Source: an uncultured Clostridia bacterium
GTDB taxonomy: Bacteria; Bacillota; Clostridia; Christensenellales; Borkfalkiaceae
NCBI GenBank assembly: GCA_947627955.1
Contig: CANQXZ010000010.1
Location: 1-38,842 of the forward strand
Length of the DNA: 38,842 nucleotides
Direction of reading: 5' to 3'
The position numbers and the translations under genes were made by a program. Positions within the stretch are counted from its first letter, which is position 1, and each line of letters begins with the position of its first letter. Positions 24,582 to 33,456 of the stretch are shown one piece after another. Under the pieces are notes generated by a model. The model was not told the origin of the DNA and did no database searches. It was given only the letters and a program-made list of their open reading frames with translations.

Positions 24582-26115
24582 GCTGCTTTTCAAGTCGGGC
24601 ACGACAGCGTGTTTCGAGCTTAAAAACAAAAGACCTTATTACAGCCCCGCAAAATACCGCGTGCTCGTCAACGGCGCAGTCGTGGGCGGAGACAGGGACA
24701 CTAACGTGTTCTCGCTGTTCGATCTGACGCCCGACACGGAATACGTCGTTTCCACCACGGTGGACGCCAACACCGTCAAGTTCAGAACGGACAGCGAGAC
24801 GGAGGTAATAGACGTAAAGGCGCTCGGCGCAAAGGGCGACGGCGTTTCCGACGATACGTACTACGTTCAGATGGCGATAGACAAGTGCCCCGCGGGGGGC
24901 AGGGTCACGCTGGACGGGGGCGATTTCCTCGTCCGCCCGATCGTGCTGAAAAGCGATATCACCTTCGAGATAAAGAAGGGCGCGTCCCTTTTGGGCGACA
25001 CGGTGGAAGAGCACTATCCCTACGTGCCCGCGCGCCTTCTGAACAACGGCAAAGAGGTGGTTACGGCGAGCTGGGAAGGTCTGCCTTACGACTGCCATCA
25101 GTCCTTTGTTTCGGCGTACAAACAGCGCAACATAAAGGTCGTGGGCGAGGGCGCGATAAACGGCAATGCCGACAACTCCACGTGGTGGGCGACACCCAAG
25201 GGCAGGGCGGTCGCGCGCCCGAGGCTGCTGTTTTTGAACAGGTGCAAAAACGTGTATTTCCACGGCGTGACGTGCAAGAACTCCGCCTCATGGAACCTGC
25301 ACCCCTTCTTCTCGCAGGACCTCGGCTTTTACGACCTGAAGATACAGAACCCCTACACGGGTCCCAACACCGACGGGCTCGACCCCGAAAGCTGCGACAA
25401 GGTGGACATAGTGGGCTGCCAATTCAGCGTGGGCGACGACTGCTGCGCGATAAAGAGCGGCAAGCTCTACATGGGCAAGACCTATAAGACGCCCGCCAAC
25501 CGCCACACCCTCCGCAACGACCTGTTCTGCGACGGGCACGGCGCGATAGTTCTGGGCAGCGAAATGAGCGGCGGCGTTACCAATCTCTCCGTCTGCCAAT
25601 GCGTGTTCAAGCACACCGACAGGGGACTGCGCATCAAATCTCGCCGCGGCAGGGGCAAGGACGGCATAATAGACGGCGTTCTGTTCGAGAACATAAAGAT
25701 GGAAAACGTGATAACCCCGCTCGTGATAAACATGTACTACTTCTGCGATCCCGACGGGCACACCGAATACGTGTGGTCGCGCGATCCCGCGACACCCGTC
25801 GACGACGGCACGCCCTATCTCGGCAAATTCACGTTCAAGGATATCGACTGCGTTGACTGCGAGTGCATGGCGGGCTATTTCGACGGGCTTGTGGAGCAGC
25901 CCATAAAGGAGATCGTGCTCGAAAACGTAAGTTTCCACTTCAAAGAGGACGCCAAGCCCTTCAAGCCCGCGATGCTTGAAAACGTGCGCGACTTCTGCAA
26001 GGAGGGGCTGTACGCGGACAACGTGGAGCATCTCGTGCTCAAAAACGTCACGTTCGACGGCGTTGTCGGCGAAAAGGTGATAAAGCGCAATATCGGAAAT
26101 ATAACGGAGGAATGA
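24574..26115 (+). CDS. Cytoplasmic polygalacturonase (GH28) with N-terminal FN3-like domain
   Basis: This 513-residue enzyme hydrolyses galacturonan, probably from chain ends of imported oligomers. The catalytic β-helix motifs are NTDG (265-268, D267), GDD (287-289), GHG (321-323, H322) and RIKS (353-356). Residues ~1-75 look like a fibronectin-III-type domain (LVNG...DLTPDTEYVV). There is no signal peptide, so the enzyme is predicted to be cytoplasmic. An AAGGAG-type site lies within the end of the upstream gene, which overlaps by 8 bases. The GH105 gene follows after one base. Confidence 0.94.
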   Translation: MFKLLFKSGTTACFELKNKRPYYSPAKYRVLVNGAVVGGDRDTNVFSLFDLTPDTEYVVSTTVDANTVKFRTDSETEVIDVKALGAKGDGVSDDTYYVQMAIDKCPAGGRVTLDGGDFLVRPIVLKSDITFEIKKGASLLGDTVEEHYPYVPARLLNNGKEVVTASWEGLPYDCHQSFVSAYKQRNIKVVGEGAINGNADNSTWWATPKGRAVARPRLLFLNRCKNVYFHGVTCKNSASWNLHPFFSQDLGFYDLKIQNPYTGPNTDGLDPESCDKVDIVGCQFSVGDDCCAIKSGKLYMGKTYKTPANRHTLRNDLFCDGHGAIVLGSEMSGGVTNLSVCQCVFKHTDRGLRIKSRRGRGKDGIIDGVLFENIKMENVITPLVINMYYFCDPDGHTEYVWSRDPATPVDDGTPYLGKFTFKDIDCVDCECMAGYFDGLVEQPIKEIVLENVSFHFKEDAKPFKPAMLENVRDFCKEGLYADNVEHLVLKNVTFDGVVGEKVIKRNIGNITEE

Positions 26116-26116
26116 C

Positions 26117-27247
26117 ATGGACTATTCGCTTATAGACAAATACATAGACAGGCTCATAGAGGACACCGTTCCCGCCGCGCCCATATGGAACATCGAGAAC
26201 ATAAAGCAGGGCAAAAAGCCCGCGTGGAACTATATCGACGGCTGCATGATGACCTCGCTGTACACCATATACAGGCAGACGGGCGACAAAAAATATCTCG
26301 ATTTTATCGATAAATTCGTGGATTATTACGTGTTTGAGGACGGCTCTATCCGCGGATACGAACTCGATACGTACAACCTCGACAACCTCAACGAGGGCAG
26401 GGTCCTCTTCGATCTGTATAAGGAGACGGGCAAGGAAAAATACAGAAAGGCGATAGACCTTCTGCACAGCCAGATACTCGGTCAGCCCCGCACGGGCACG
26501 GGCAACTTCTGGCACAAGAAGATATATCCCAATCAGGTGTGGCTGGACGGGCTGTACATGGCGCAGGTGTTCTACACCCGCTACGAGGCTGAGATAAACG
26601 GCGGCAAGAACTTCGCGGACATAGTGGGGCAGTTCCGCGCCGTTTACGAAAATATGTACGACAGGGAAAAGAGGCTCTACTATCACGGCTGGGACTACTC
26701 CAAAACGGCGTTCTGGGCGGATAAAAAGACGGGGCTCTCCAAGTCGTTCTGGCTGCGCTCCGTGGGCTGGTACACCGTGGGGCTTGTGGACGCCATAAGC
26801 TATTTCAACGGCCCCGCAGAGCTGAAAGGCGAGCTCGAAAAGATATTCGCGGAGACGATAGAGGGGCTTGAACGCTATATCGACCCCGTGGGTCACATGT
26901 TCTATCAGGTGCCCGACCAGATGGGCAGGGAGGGGAACTACCTCGAAACGTCGGGCTCGGCAATGATAGCTTACGCCATGATGAAGGGCGCGCGCCTCGG
27001 GATCGTAGACAGGCGTTTCGCCCAAGTCGGCAAGCAGGTGTTCGACGGCATATGCGAAAAATACCTCTCCGAGACGGACGGCAAGCTCAATTTGGGCGGC
27101 ATCTGCCTTGTGGCAGGGCTCGGACCCGAGAGCAACCGCCGCCGCGACGGCACCTTCGAATACTATATCTCCGAACCCGTAGTCGAAAACGACGCCAAGG
27201 GCACGGGTCCCTTTGTAATGGCGTATACCGAACTGAAAATGCTGTGA
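26117..27247 (+). CDS. Unsaturated uronyl (rhamnogalacturonyl/galacturonyl) hydrolase, GH105
   Basis: This 376-residue (α/α)6-barrel hydrolase of the YteR/YesR family removes the unsaturated 4-deoxy-uronate left at oligosaccharide ends by pectate or rhamnogalacturonan lyases. The catalytic aspartate is D144 in QVWLDGLYMAQ, equivalent to D143 of YteR. It has no signal peptide, as is typical. GGAGG is 7 bases before the ATG. Its product isomerises spontaneously to the substrate of KduI encoded at 6972. It is the last gene of the cluster, before a strong terminator. Confidence 0.95.
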   Translation: MDYSLIDKYIDRLIEDTVPAAPIWNIENIKQGKKPAWNYIDGCMMTSLYTIYRQTGDKKYLDFIDKFVDYYVFEDGSIRGYELDTYNLDNLNEGRVLFDLYKETGKEKYRKAIDLLHSQILGQPRTGTGNFWHKKIYPNQVWLDGLYMAQVFYTRYEAEINGGKNFADIVGQFRAVYENMYDREKRLYYHGWDYSKTAFWADKKTGLSKSFWLRSVGWYTVGLVDAISYFNGPAELKGELEKIFAETIEGLERYIDPVGHMFYQVPDQMGREGNYLETSGSAMIAYAMMKGARLGIVDRRFAQVGKQVFDGICEKYLSETDGKLNLGGICLVAGLGPESNRRRDGTFEYYISEPVVENDAKGTGPFVMAYTELKML

Positions 27248-27264
27248 TTTGAAGCGTAAAGCGT

Positions 27265-27298
27265 AAAGGCGCGGAAGGTGTTCCTTCCGCGCCTTTTT
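27265..27298 (+). terminator. Terminator of the transporter/hydrolase cluster
   Basis: A perfect 14-bp stem (27265-27278 with 27283-27296) with a TGTT loop is followed by Ts. A second perfect 12-bp stem without a T tract (27302-27313 with 27318-27329) follows at once. Confidence 0.92.
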
Positions 27299-27329
27299 AA
27301 TGCGCGCTCCCGCATGCGCGGGAGCGCGC

Positions 27330-27480
27330 GCCGCATAAGTAACCGAAAATATGAATTTTTATAATACGCCAAAGGGGCAAAAAACTGCATAATTTTCCGT
27401 GTATAACCACAAATTATATCCACAATAAGCAAAATTATGTAAAAATGGAGTTATTCCCATAAAAAAGTCCGCCAAAACGC
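27330..27480 (+). other. AT-rich spacer
   Basis: The gap before the lipoprotein gene spans 27248-27615. Apart from the hairpins and promoter listed separately, this AT-rich stretch shows no gene or convincing site. Confidence 0.4.
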
Positions 27481-27508
27481 TTGACGATTCAAAGGGGGGG
27501 GGTATAAT
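27481..27508 (+). promoter_or_regulatory. Lipoprotein promoter with G9 tract in the spacer
   Basis: TTGACG (27481-27486) and TATAAT (27503-27508) are separated by 16 bases, nine of which are a run of G (27494-27502). Gain of one G would give the optimal 17-base spacer, so slippage could change promoter strength. The leader of ~100 bases includes a TCCGCGCGGA palindrome (27540-27549). Confidence 0.78.
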
Positions 27509-27615
27509 AATCTAAAACTGAATATTTATGCTCTAATTTGTCCGCGCGGAGCCCGAAACGGCGCCGAGTGCGGCAACATGGAAATAATGCAAAGAATAAA
27601 AAAAGGAGCAAAATT

Positions 27616-30171
27616 ATGGACAAGATGAAGAAGTTTCTCGCTTTGTCCTGCACCGCGCTTGTCGTTGCCCTCTCGGCAACGTTTTTAGCGGCGTGCGAGG
27701 ACGGCAAAGACCCTTCGGCCACGACGCCCGGCGGCACCACACCGGGCGGCACCACACCGCCTCCCGCCACGACCGGCTATAACGTCGACGCGAGCTGGGC
27801 GGGCACCTACGCCTCCAAGGACGGCGCAACCACGGTTGAAGTTGCCGAGCACAGCATCAAGCTCAACAACACCGAGATCGAAGAGGTTACCGAATCCACC
27901 GAGGGCGGAAAGAGCTATTCGTTCACCCTCACGGAGCACGAGTATACCCTCTCGCTCGGGCATGCGACGTACGGCGCGGGGCACCTGCTCGTTCTGAGCG
28001 ACGACACCGCCGATACAAGCGTGTACGTAGCCACGAGTTTCGACGTGACGTTCGGCGCGGAGTACGTAGCTTCGTGGTACGCGCTCGACGGCACGGAGCT
28101 CAAGGTCGAAGCGAAGGCAGTCAAGGTAGTCGAACCGGGCGACGGCGAATCCGAAGGGACGGAGACCGCCTCCGAATTCGTTGTGAACGCGGGCGCGGCA
28201 TACCTCGTTAAGATGGCGGGCAGCGCAAGCGTAGAGGCGCTCACCTATTCGCAGGAGAACGTTGAATTCACCTTCGGCGGCGCCGTTTACGGCAAGTATC
28301 AGAACAATCTTGAAATACCCGCCGAGTGGAAGGGCACGTGGAATAAGATAGGCGGCACGGGCACTCTGGAGATCGGCGACGATTTCAAAGTGGACGGCAA
28401 GGCTTACGCTATCAACGAAACCGCCAATTTTATGCTGGACGGCAAGATAATGAGCGCTCACATTAAGGGCGACTACATTATGGAGATATGGGAAGAGCAT
28501 TACGACGAGTCTGACCTGCTTACCGGCTATGATATAACCTACTATATCAAATCCGATTATGCGGAAATATCCGTGACCGACTCCAACCTGCTCAATACCA
28601 AGTGGTATGCGGCAAACGTAAGCACGTTTGAGATCTCCGCGGAAGGCAAAGTAAAGTGGGGTACGGTCGATGGCAAGGTATTCGCGACCGAAGAGCACGA
28701 CGGCGAAAACCATTCCTATTCCGTAATGCTCGGCAATATGGCGTATGACTTCTATCTCGACGGCGACGACCTCTGGCTCGAACCCTACACGGGCGATACT
28801 GTCGTGTTTGACAACGGCACCGTAAAAGAGGCTTATCGCGGCACGTGGGAATTCAAGTCCAACGAAGTAGTTGCGACGGGCACGATAGTGATAGGCGAAA
28901 ACACCTCCAAGGTCGGCGACGACAACGGCACGGCTCCCCGCCGTACGCGTACGGGTTACACTTTCTCCGTCACCGATTCGGAAGGCGCGACCACCGTATA
29001 TAACATTGCTCTCCTCACAGCCGAGGAAGGAAATGTGTTTGCAGGCGGCAAGATACTTGCCGTTACGGTAAGCGCAAATACTCAGTACTACCTCAAACAG
29101 GGCACCGTTTCGATTTCCGATAGCGTAAACGCCAAGCTCACGGCAACGTGGAAGCCCGAAACGACGGGCGCATCAAGCGTCAACATTGATGGCAACAATA
29201 TCACCGTCAACGGCATTGCCGCCACCTTGCTCAACAAGGAGCTCAACGAAATCGACTCCAAAGAAATTTACACCGTATATGTCAACGGCGAACTCTATCT
29301 GTTGATATATGACGAAACGGCGGATAAGCTCACCCTGCACCCCTACGGCGGGGAAGTTGAAAACGACGTCGTAATGATAAAAGACATTCCTCCCAAGGTT
29401 ACCGTAGATACCAAATATGCGGGAACATATTCGGATAACGAGCACACGGTAATCGTGGACGGAGAGGGCAATTTCAAGTTCGATAACACGGCTTACGACC
29501 TCACCTACGACAGCTCGATGCATGAATATTATTTCAGAATGTCGGGATATGAATACACCGTACTGTTCAGCGACAGCAGCGTGTCCGTATTCAGCTCGGC
29601 GGCAGATAACAGCTGGGATTTGAATAAAATTGACGAGGGCGCGCAGAAGTATACCCTCACCGTAACCTATGAAGCGAGCCAGGGAACCGTAACGGTCAGC
29701 CCTCAGAGCCCCGACAATCAGTATTATGAGAATTCCACCGTCAAGCTCACCATAGTTGCGCAGAGCGGATATGAACTCGACAAGGTGACCGTAAACGGCG
29801 AGGACGCAACTGTTGAGAGCGGCAGGTGCGAGGTGACTATCACCGCGGCTACCACCGTTGAGGTGAAATTCAAGCCCAAGGCGACCGCAGAGGAAAATCT
29901 GCTTACCGATAAGTATATCGGCGTTTATAAGGATACGGGTGAAATGGGATATGTTGTTACCATAACCGCAACAAATGTAACCGTATTCAATGGAAACGAT
30001 ATTACCGCGACTTATACCTCGGAACAGATAACTGCGCTCGGAAACGGAGTTTTCGAATTGGATGACGGCACATATAAGGTGAAGTTCACTTTTGCAGACG
30101 ACAGCCTTACCGTTGAAGATGTGAGTGGCATATTGATGGTCGACGGCGTGTATACCAAGCAGCCGGCATAA
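27616..30171 (+). CDS. Repeat-rich surface lipoprotein with InlB B-type repeat
   Basis: This 851-residue lipoprotein has lipobox LAAC with C27 and a TTPGG-repeat linker (36-53). It then has about eight β-rich modules, each opening with a W/Y-x-G/A-T-W/Y-like motif (near 61, 155, 239, 329, 408, 511, 602 and 769). An InlB B-type repeat (about 674-758, ending VEVKFKP) interrupts the series. No enzyme motif is seen; glycan or surface binding is a guess. The start at 27616 follows AAAGGAG; the frame is open to 27538, but the signal peptide begins at the chosen Met. Its closeness to the pectin cluster may be coincidental. Confidence 0.82.
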   Translation: MDKMKKFLALSCTALVVALSATFLAACEDGKDPSATTPGGTTPGGTTPPPATTGYNVDASWAGTYASKDGATTVEVAEHSIKLNNTEIEEVTESTEGGKSYSFTLTEHEYTLSLGHATYGAGHLLVLSDDTADTSVYVATSFDVTFGAEYVASWYALDGTELKVEAKAVKVVEPGDGESEGTETASEFVVNAGAAYLVKMAGSASVEALTYSQENVEFTFGGAVYGKYQNNLEIPAEWKGTWNKIGGTGTLEIGDDFKVDGKAYAINETANFMLDGKIMSAHIKGDYIMEIWEEHYDESDLLTGYDITYYIKSDYAEISVTDSNLLNTKWYAANVSTFEISAEGKVKWGTVDGKVFATEEHDGENHSYSVMLGNMAYDFYLDGDDLWLEPYTGDTVVFDNGTVKEAYRGTWEFKSNEVVATGTIVIGENTSKVGDDNGTAPRRTRTGYTFSVTDSEGATTVYNIALLTAEEGNVFAGGKILAVTVSANTQYYLKQGTVSISDSVNAKLTATWKPETTGASSVNIDGNNITVNGIAATLLNKELNEIDSKEIYTVYVNGELYLLIYDETADKLTLHPYGGEVENDVVMIKDIPPKVTVDTKYAGTYSDNEHTVIVDGEGNFKFDNTAYDLTYDSSMHEYYFRMSGYEYTVLFSDSSVSVFSSAADNSWDLNKIDEGAQKYTLTVTYEASQGTVTVSPQSPDNQYYENSTVKLTIVAQSGYELDKVTVNGEDATVESGRCEVTITAATTVEVKFKPKATAEENLLTDKYIGVYKDTGEMGYVVTITATNVTVFNGNDITATYTSEQITALGNGVFELDDGTYKVKFTFADDSLTVEDVSGILMVDGVYTKQPA

Positions 30172-30189
30172 ACAACTTAAAAAGGCAAA

Positions 30190-30215
30190 GCCGCGCCGCT
30201 TTAAGGCGGCGCGGC
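30190..30215 (+). terminator. GC hairpin after the lipoprotein gene
   Basis: A perfect 10-bp stem (30190-30199 with 30206-30215) has a 6-base loop, 18 bases after the stop codon. No T tract follows, so termination may depend on the second stem beyond it. Confidence 0.55.
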
Positions 30216-30232
30216 GGTAAACAGCAAAAGAG

Positions 30233-30260
30233 CGCGCCCGCGGAACATTCCGCGGGCGCG
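30233..30260. terminator. Hairpin between convergent genes
   Basis: A perfect 13-bp stem (30233-30245 with 30248-30260) has only a 2-base gap. On the minus strand it is followed by CTCTTTTGCTGTTT, so it probably ends the lipid kinase transcript. It may also back up the lipoprotein gene. Confidence 0.7.
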
Positions 30261-30275
30261 TTACCTTATATAATT

Positions 30276-31163
30276 TCAGACCTTTGCGGTGTAGGAAGTC
30301 ACCCCGAGCACCGTTTCTCCGTCTATCTGCAGGGCGCAGGGGGCGTCGAATTCAACGGTTATCTCCCTGCCTTCCAGAATCTTTACCATCTTCTCCTTTT
30401 TCACGTGTTCGCCCTTGAAAATGGAGGGGAACGCCATCAGCGTGGCTATCTTGCCCTTGCCGTACATAACGCAGAGGCTCAAAGTGCCCTCTTTCGTCCT
30501 GTCCTGCGCGGGAGTGGGCATCATGCCGCCGCCGTAATATCTCCCCTTCATTGCGGGGGCTATCCACGCCTTTTTGAAGTAGTATTTCTGCCCGTCCACG
30601 GTCACCGTGGCGTTTTTGGGCTTGAAGTGGAAGAGGAGCCCCTTTATCGCTATGGAAGTGTAGTTCACCTTCTTGTTTTCGGCTTTCAGCTTGTCGCCCA
30701 CTTCGCAGCAGTAGCCGTCTATGCCGTAGCCTATGCCATTCACGAACTTATACGTCTTGCCGTTCACCGTAACGGTGGGCAGGTTTTTCAAAAACCTGTT
30801 TATGGGCAGAAGCCTGCGCTCTTCCTCCTTTACGGGGGGCTGGATCTCGGGGAAGTACTCCGCGGAGTGCTGCGCGAGGTCCTTATAGAAATCGTTGCCG
30901 CTGCCCGCGGGGCAGAGGAGCACTTCGTTTTCGAGCTTGTCGCAGTCCACGTCGTTTACGAACCTGTTTAGGGTGCCGTCGCCGCCCGCCACGACTATTC
31001 TGACATCTTTTCCGAGCCCGTCTATAAATTGCTGCAAGTCCCCGTTGAGTTCGGTCACGTCCTCAAACGCCGTTTCGCCTTCAAGTTCCGCCGCGAGGGC
31101 TTTTTTCATCTCGTCCGAAAGACCCGTTCCCGCCTTGGGATTGGTGAGTACAACGTTGTTCAT
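30276..31163 (-). CDS. Diacylglycerol/lipid kinase (DagK/YegS family)
   Basis: This 295-residue member of the DAGK catalytic family phosphorylates diacylglycerol or a related lipid at the membrane. The nucleotide-binding motif GGDGTLN is at 60-66 and PAGSGND at 85-91. The length is normal for bacterial DgkB/YegS. GAGGAAAA precedes the ATG. It follows the AraC-type gene by 29 bases on the same strand, so they may share a transcript. In Gram-positives this enzyme recycles diacylglycerol released during cell-wall polymer synthesis; that role is family knowledge. Confidence 0.9.
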   Translation of the reverse strand: MNNVVLTNPKAGTGLSDEMKKALAAELEGETAFEDVTELNGDLQQFIDGLGKDVRIVVAGGDGTLNRFVNDVDCDKLENEVLLCPAGSGNDFYKDLAQHSAEYFPEIQPPVKEEERRLLPINRFLKNLPTVTVNGKTYKFVNGIGYGIDGYCCEVGDKLKAENKKVNYTSIAIKGLLFHFKPKNATVTVDGQKYYFKKAWIAPAMKGRYYGGGMMPTPAQDRTKEGTLSLCVMYGKGKIATLMAFPSIFKGEHVKKEKMVKILEGREITVEFDAPCALQIDGETVLGVTSYTAKV

Positions 31164-31192
31164 CTGATTTTCCTCTCATGTTTTGATATTTT

Positions 31193-31912
31193 TCAACGCC
31201 GCGCCGCGTTCATGAATTTTGAAGGCGGCGCGCCGTAGTAAGCGGTGAAAACGCGCGTAAAATAGAGCGGTTCGGCATAGCCGCAGGCTTCCGCTATCTG
31301 CGAAACGGTGTATCGGCTGTAACGGTTGCCCATTCCGCTGTCAATGAGCCCGCGCGCGAGCTCCATCCTGCATTTTAAGAGATATTCGCGGGGGGTGAGC
31401 CCCGTCTCTTTTTTGAACATTTTCCGCACATAGTCGTAGTTGAGCGGCAGTTTTTTGATGCTGTCGGAGAGGGAGAAAGTGGGGTCGGAGAGGTTCTTGT
31501 CTATCTCCGCGAGCACCTGCTCCACCACGGGCGAAAACTTCCGCCCGCCCGAAAAGTGCGTGATATACGCCGCCACGAGCCCGCCGAGCGCCTGCGCCAG
31601 CTCGCCGCCGCCGTCCGGGCAGTATTTTTCCGCTTCCCGCGCGGCGAACGCTATGCCGCCCCCGCCGTCCTTTACCGCCGTCGGCTCCTTGAAGGGCAGA
31701 ATGGCTTTTTCGAGGGAAAGGGAGAGGCACTTGCCCGTGACCGCCCGCCTTGTGAGCGGGGGGATAGCCGCCGCTTCGCCGGGGGAGAGGGTCAGCTCTT
31801 TCCCCCCGCAGACTATGCGGCATTCCTCTTCGGGCACGAGGATTTCAAAGTTTTTATCTGCGCGCTCGCCCTGCGCGTTTTTGGGCGGGCCCGCATATAT
31901 AACCGAATTCAT
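31193..31912 (-). CDS. AraC-family transcriptional regulator
   Basis: This 239-residue regulator has a small cupin-like N-terminal domain (~20-75, with LSPGEAAAIPP) and a C-terminal double helix-turn-helix of the AraC/XylS type. The first recognition region is about 145-168 and the second about 203-224 (VSQIAEACGYAEPLYFTRVF, the classic signature). Its own promoter carries a 21-bp direct repeat, matched upstream of the uronate operon. The inferred role is therefore control of that operon and autoregulation. The -10 box ends 6 bases before the ATG and no ribosome binding site is present, so the mRNA is probably leaderless. The ATG at 31912 is the only start that fits. Confidence 0.9.
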   Translation of the reverse strand: MNSVIYAGPPKNAQGERADKNFEILVPEEECRIVCGGKELTLSPGEAAAIPPLTRRAVTGKCLSLSLEKAILPFKEPTAVKDGGGGIAFAAREAEKYCPDGGGELAQALGGLVAAYITHFSGGRKFSPVVEQVLAEIDKNLSDPTFSLSDSIKKLPLNYDYVRKMFKKETGLTPREYLLKCRMELARGLIDSGMGNRYSRYTVSQIAEACGYAEPLYFTRVFTAYYGAPPSKFMNAARR

Positions 31913-31944
31913 ATCCGTATTATATCATATAAAATCCGTTTTGT
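31913..31944. promoter_or_regulatory. Putative AraC-type operator in the regulator's own promoter
   Basis: Direct repeats ATCCGT (31913) and ATCCGT (31934, plus-strand reading) have a 21-bp period. The 32-bp block matches 3647-3678 at 24 positions. It covers the -10 box and overlaps the -35, a position expected to repress. Confidence 0.6.
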
Positions 31945-31947
31945 CCA
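31919..31947 (-). promoter_or_regulatory. Promoter of the AraC-type gene
   Basis: On the minus strand, TGGACA (31947-31942) and TATAAT (31924-31919) are 17 bases apart. The expected transcription start is at about 31912, the A of the start codon. Confidence 0.78.
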
Positions 31948-31965
31948 TAAAATCGGGGCGGATCT

Positions 31966-33447
31966 TCAAATTTCGACCGCGTCGTAGGGGATATTGAAGG
32001 GCTCTTCTTTTATCACGGTGTGCTCCTCGTGATAGGTGCGGTGGGGCACGGCGAAGATCTTCCCGCAGGCGTGCGATCTTATGTCCTCCCGCATTTCCCG
32101 CCACGCAAGGAGCTTCGCGAGCACCTCGTTGTTCATATCTATCCTTATGTCCCCTTTTCTTGCGGCGAATATATCCAGAAGTCTTGCCCTGAGCCCTATT
32201 ATAATGAACTCGGCGGTGGGGGTGTGCCCCGTGCCGCCGCAGTAGCGGCAGGGTTTGGAGTGCGCGCCTAAAAGGGAGGCGCCAATGCGCTTGCGGCTGA
32301 ACTCCACGAGTCCGAGCCTCGACATGGGGGACACGGCGCACTTCGCCCTGTCGTCCTTTAATGCGCTTTCGAGTTCTTCCACGACGGACTTTCTGTGTGC
32401 GGGCAGGGTCATGTCTATGAAGTCCACCACGACTATGCCGCCGATATTTCTGAGGCGCACCTGCCGCGCTATCTCCCGCGCGGCGACCATGTTCGCGGCG
32501 TAAACGGTCTGTTCGAGGTTTTCTCCGCCCGTAAATTTGCCCGTGTTCACGTCTATCACGGTCAGCGCCTCGGTGCGCTCGATTATGAGATACGCGCCGT
32601 TTTCGAGGTCGACCCTCGGGGAGGTCATCGAGAGGAACTGCTTTGAAACGCCGAGTTCGCTCATCATGTCCCTGCCCGTGTCGTGTATTACGACGGGGCG
32701 CATCGTGCGCGAGGGATAGAGGTTTATCACCTCTTCGGTCATCTTCGCGAGGTATTCCGAGCCGACGACTATCTCGTCTATGTCGCTCGAAAGGGTGTCG
32801 CGCAGAACGCGTATGGGCAGGGCGAAATCGGTGTACAGGAGGGCGCCGACGGGGGCGGCGGCGAACGCCGCCGAAACGCCCTTATACAGGTTTTTGAGAT
32901 AGGTGTATTCGGCTTCGAGCTGGTTGCGCTTGGCGTACGGCGCGGCGCTGCGCACAACGAGCCCCTCGTTGCCGCTCACAAGTTTTTTGGCGGCGAACAC
33001 GAGATTTTTTTTGAGCTCGGCGTCGGTTATCTTGCGCGAAACGCCTATAAAGGGCACGTCGGGCAGATAGATCATGATCTTGCCGACAAAGGAGAGGCGG
33101 GTAGTGACTTTCGCGCCCTTGTTGCCCGTGGGGAGCTTTACCACCTGCACGAGCACGGGATCCCCGGGGGAGAGGCTTTTCAAGTCCGCCTTGGGGAGGG
33201 CGCCGCCGAGGTCTCCGTCGGGGAGATAGTCGTCCCCCGAAAGATAGCAGTTCTTGTCCAGCCCGCAGTTGATAAACGCCGCGTTCATGCCGGGCAGAAC
33301 GCTCTCCACCTTGCCCTTGTACACGTTGCCCACAGCACAGCCCGAGCCCAATTTTTCAAAGCCGAACTCCACGACCTTCTTTTCCTGCAAGACCGCGGCG
33401 ACCATATATCCGCAAAAATTGTCGAAATACAGTGTTTTATGCGCCAT
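31966..33447 (-). CDS. rng: Ribonuclease E/G family endoribonuclease
   Basis: This 493-residue cytoplasmic endoribonuclease acts in rRNA maturation or mRNA decay. An S1-type RNA-binding domain lies at about 40-90 (GNVYKGKVESVLPGMNAAF). The metal ligands are D299 (VIDVNTGKF) and D342 (VVVDFIDM), with the 43-residue separation found in E. coli RNase E (D303/D346). The Zn-link is CRYC at 400-403. It lacks the long C-terminal scaffold of RNase E, so it is RNase G-like. The Met at 33447 was chosen because the preceding 35 codons lie in promoter DNA. No ribosome binding site is present, and the predicted leader is only 2-4 bases. Confidence 0.92.
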   Translation of the reverse strand: MAHKTLYFDNFCGYMVAAVLQEKKVVEFGFEKLGSGCAVGNVYKGKVESVLPGMNAAFINCGLDKNCYLSGDDYLPDGDLGGALPKADLKSLSPGDPVLVQVVKLPTGNKGAKVTTRLSFVGKIMIYLPDVPFIGVSRKITDAELKKNLVFAAKKLVSGNEGLVVRSAAPYAKRNQLEAEYTYLKNLYKGVSAAFAAAPVGALLYTDFALPIRVLRDTLSSDIDEIVVGSEYLAKMTEEVINLYPSRTMRPVVIHDTGRDMMSELGVSKQFLSMTSPRVDLENGAYLIIERTEALTVIDVNTGKFTGGENLEQTVYAANMVAAREIARQVRLRNIGGIVVVDFIDMTLPAHRKSVVEELESALKDDRAKCAVSPMSRLGLVEFSRKRIGASLLGAHSKPCRYCGGTGHTPTAEFIIIGLRARLLDIFAARKGDIRIDMNNEVLAKLLAWREMREDIRSHACGKIFAVPHRTYHEEHTVIKEEPFNIPYDAVEI

Positions 33448-33456
33448 AACGTCAAT

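Noticed and set aside
27538-27615. Extended N-terminus of the repeat lipoprotein
   Set aside because: It would place 26 basic residues before the signal peptide and ignore the AAAGGAG site before 27616.
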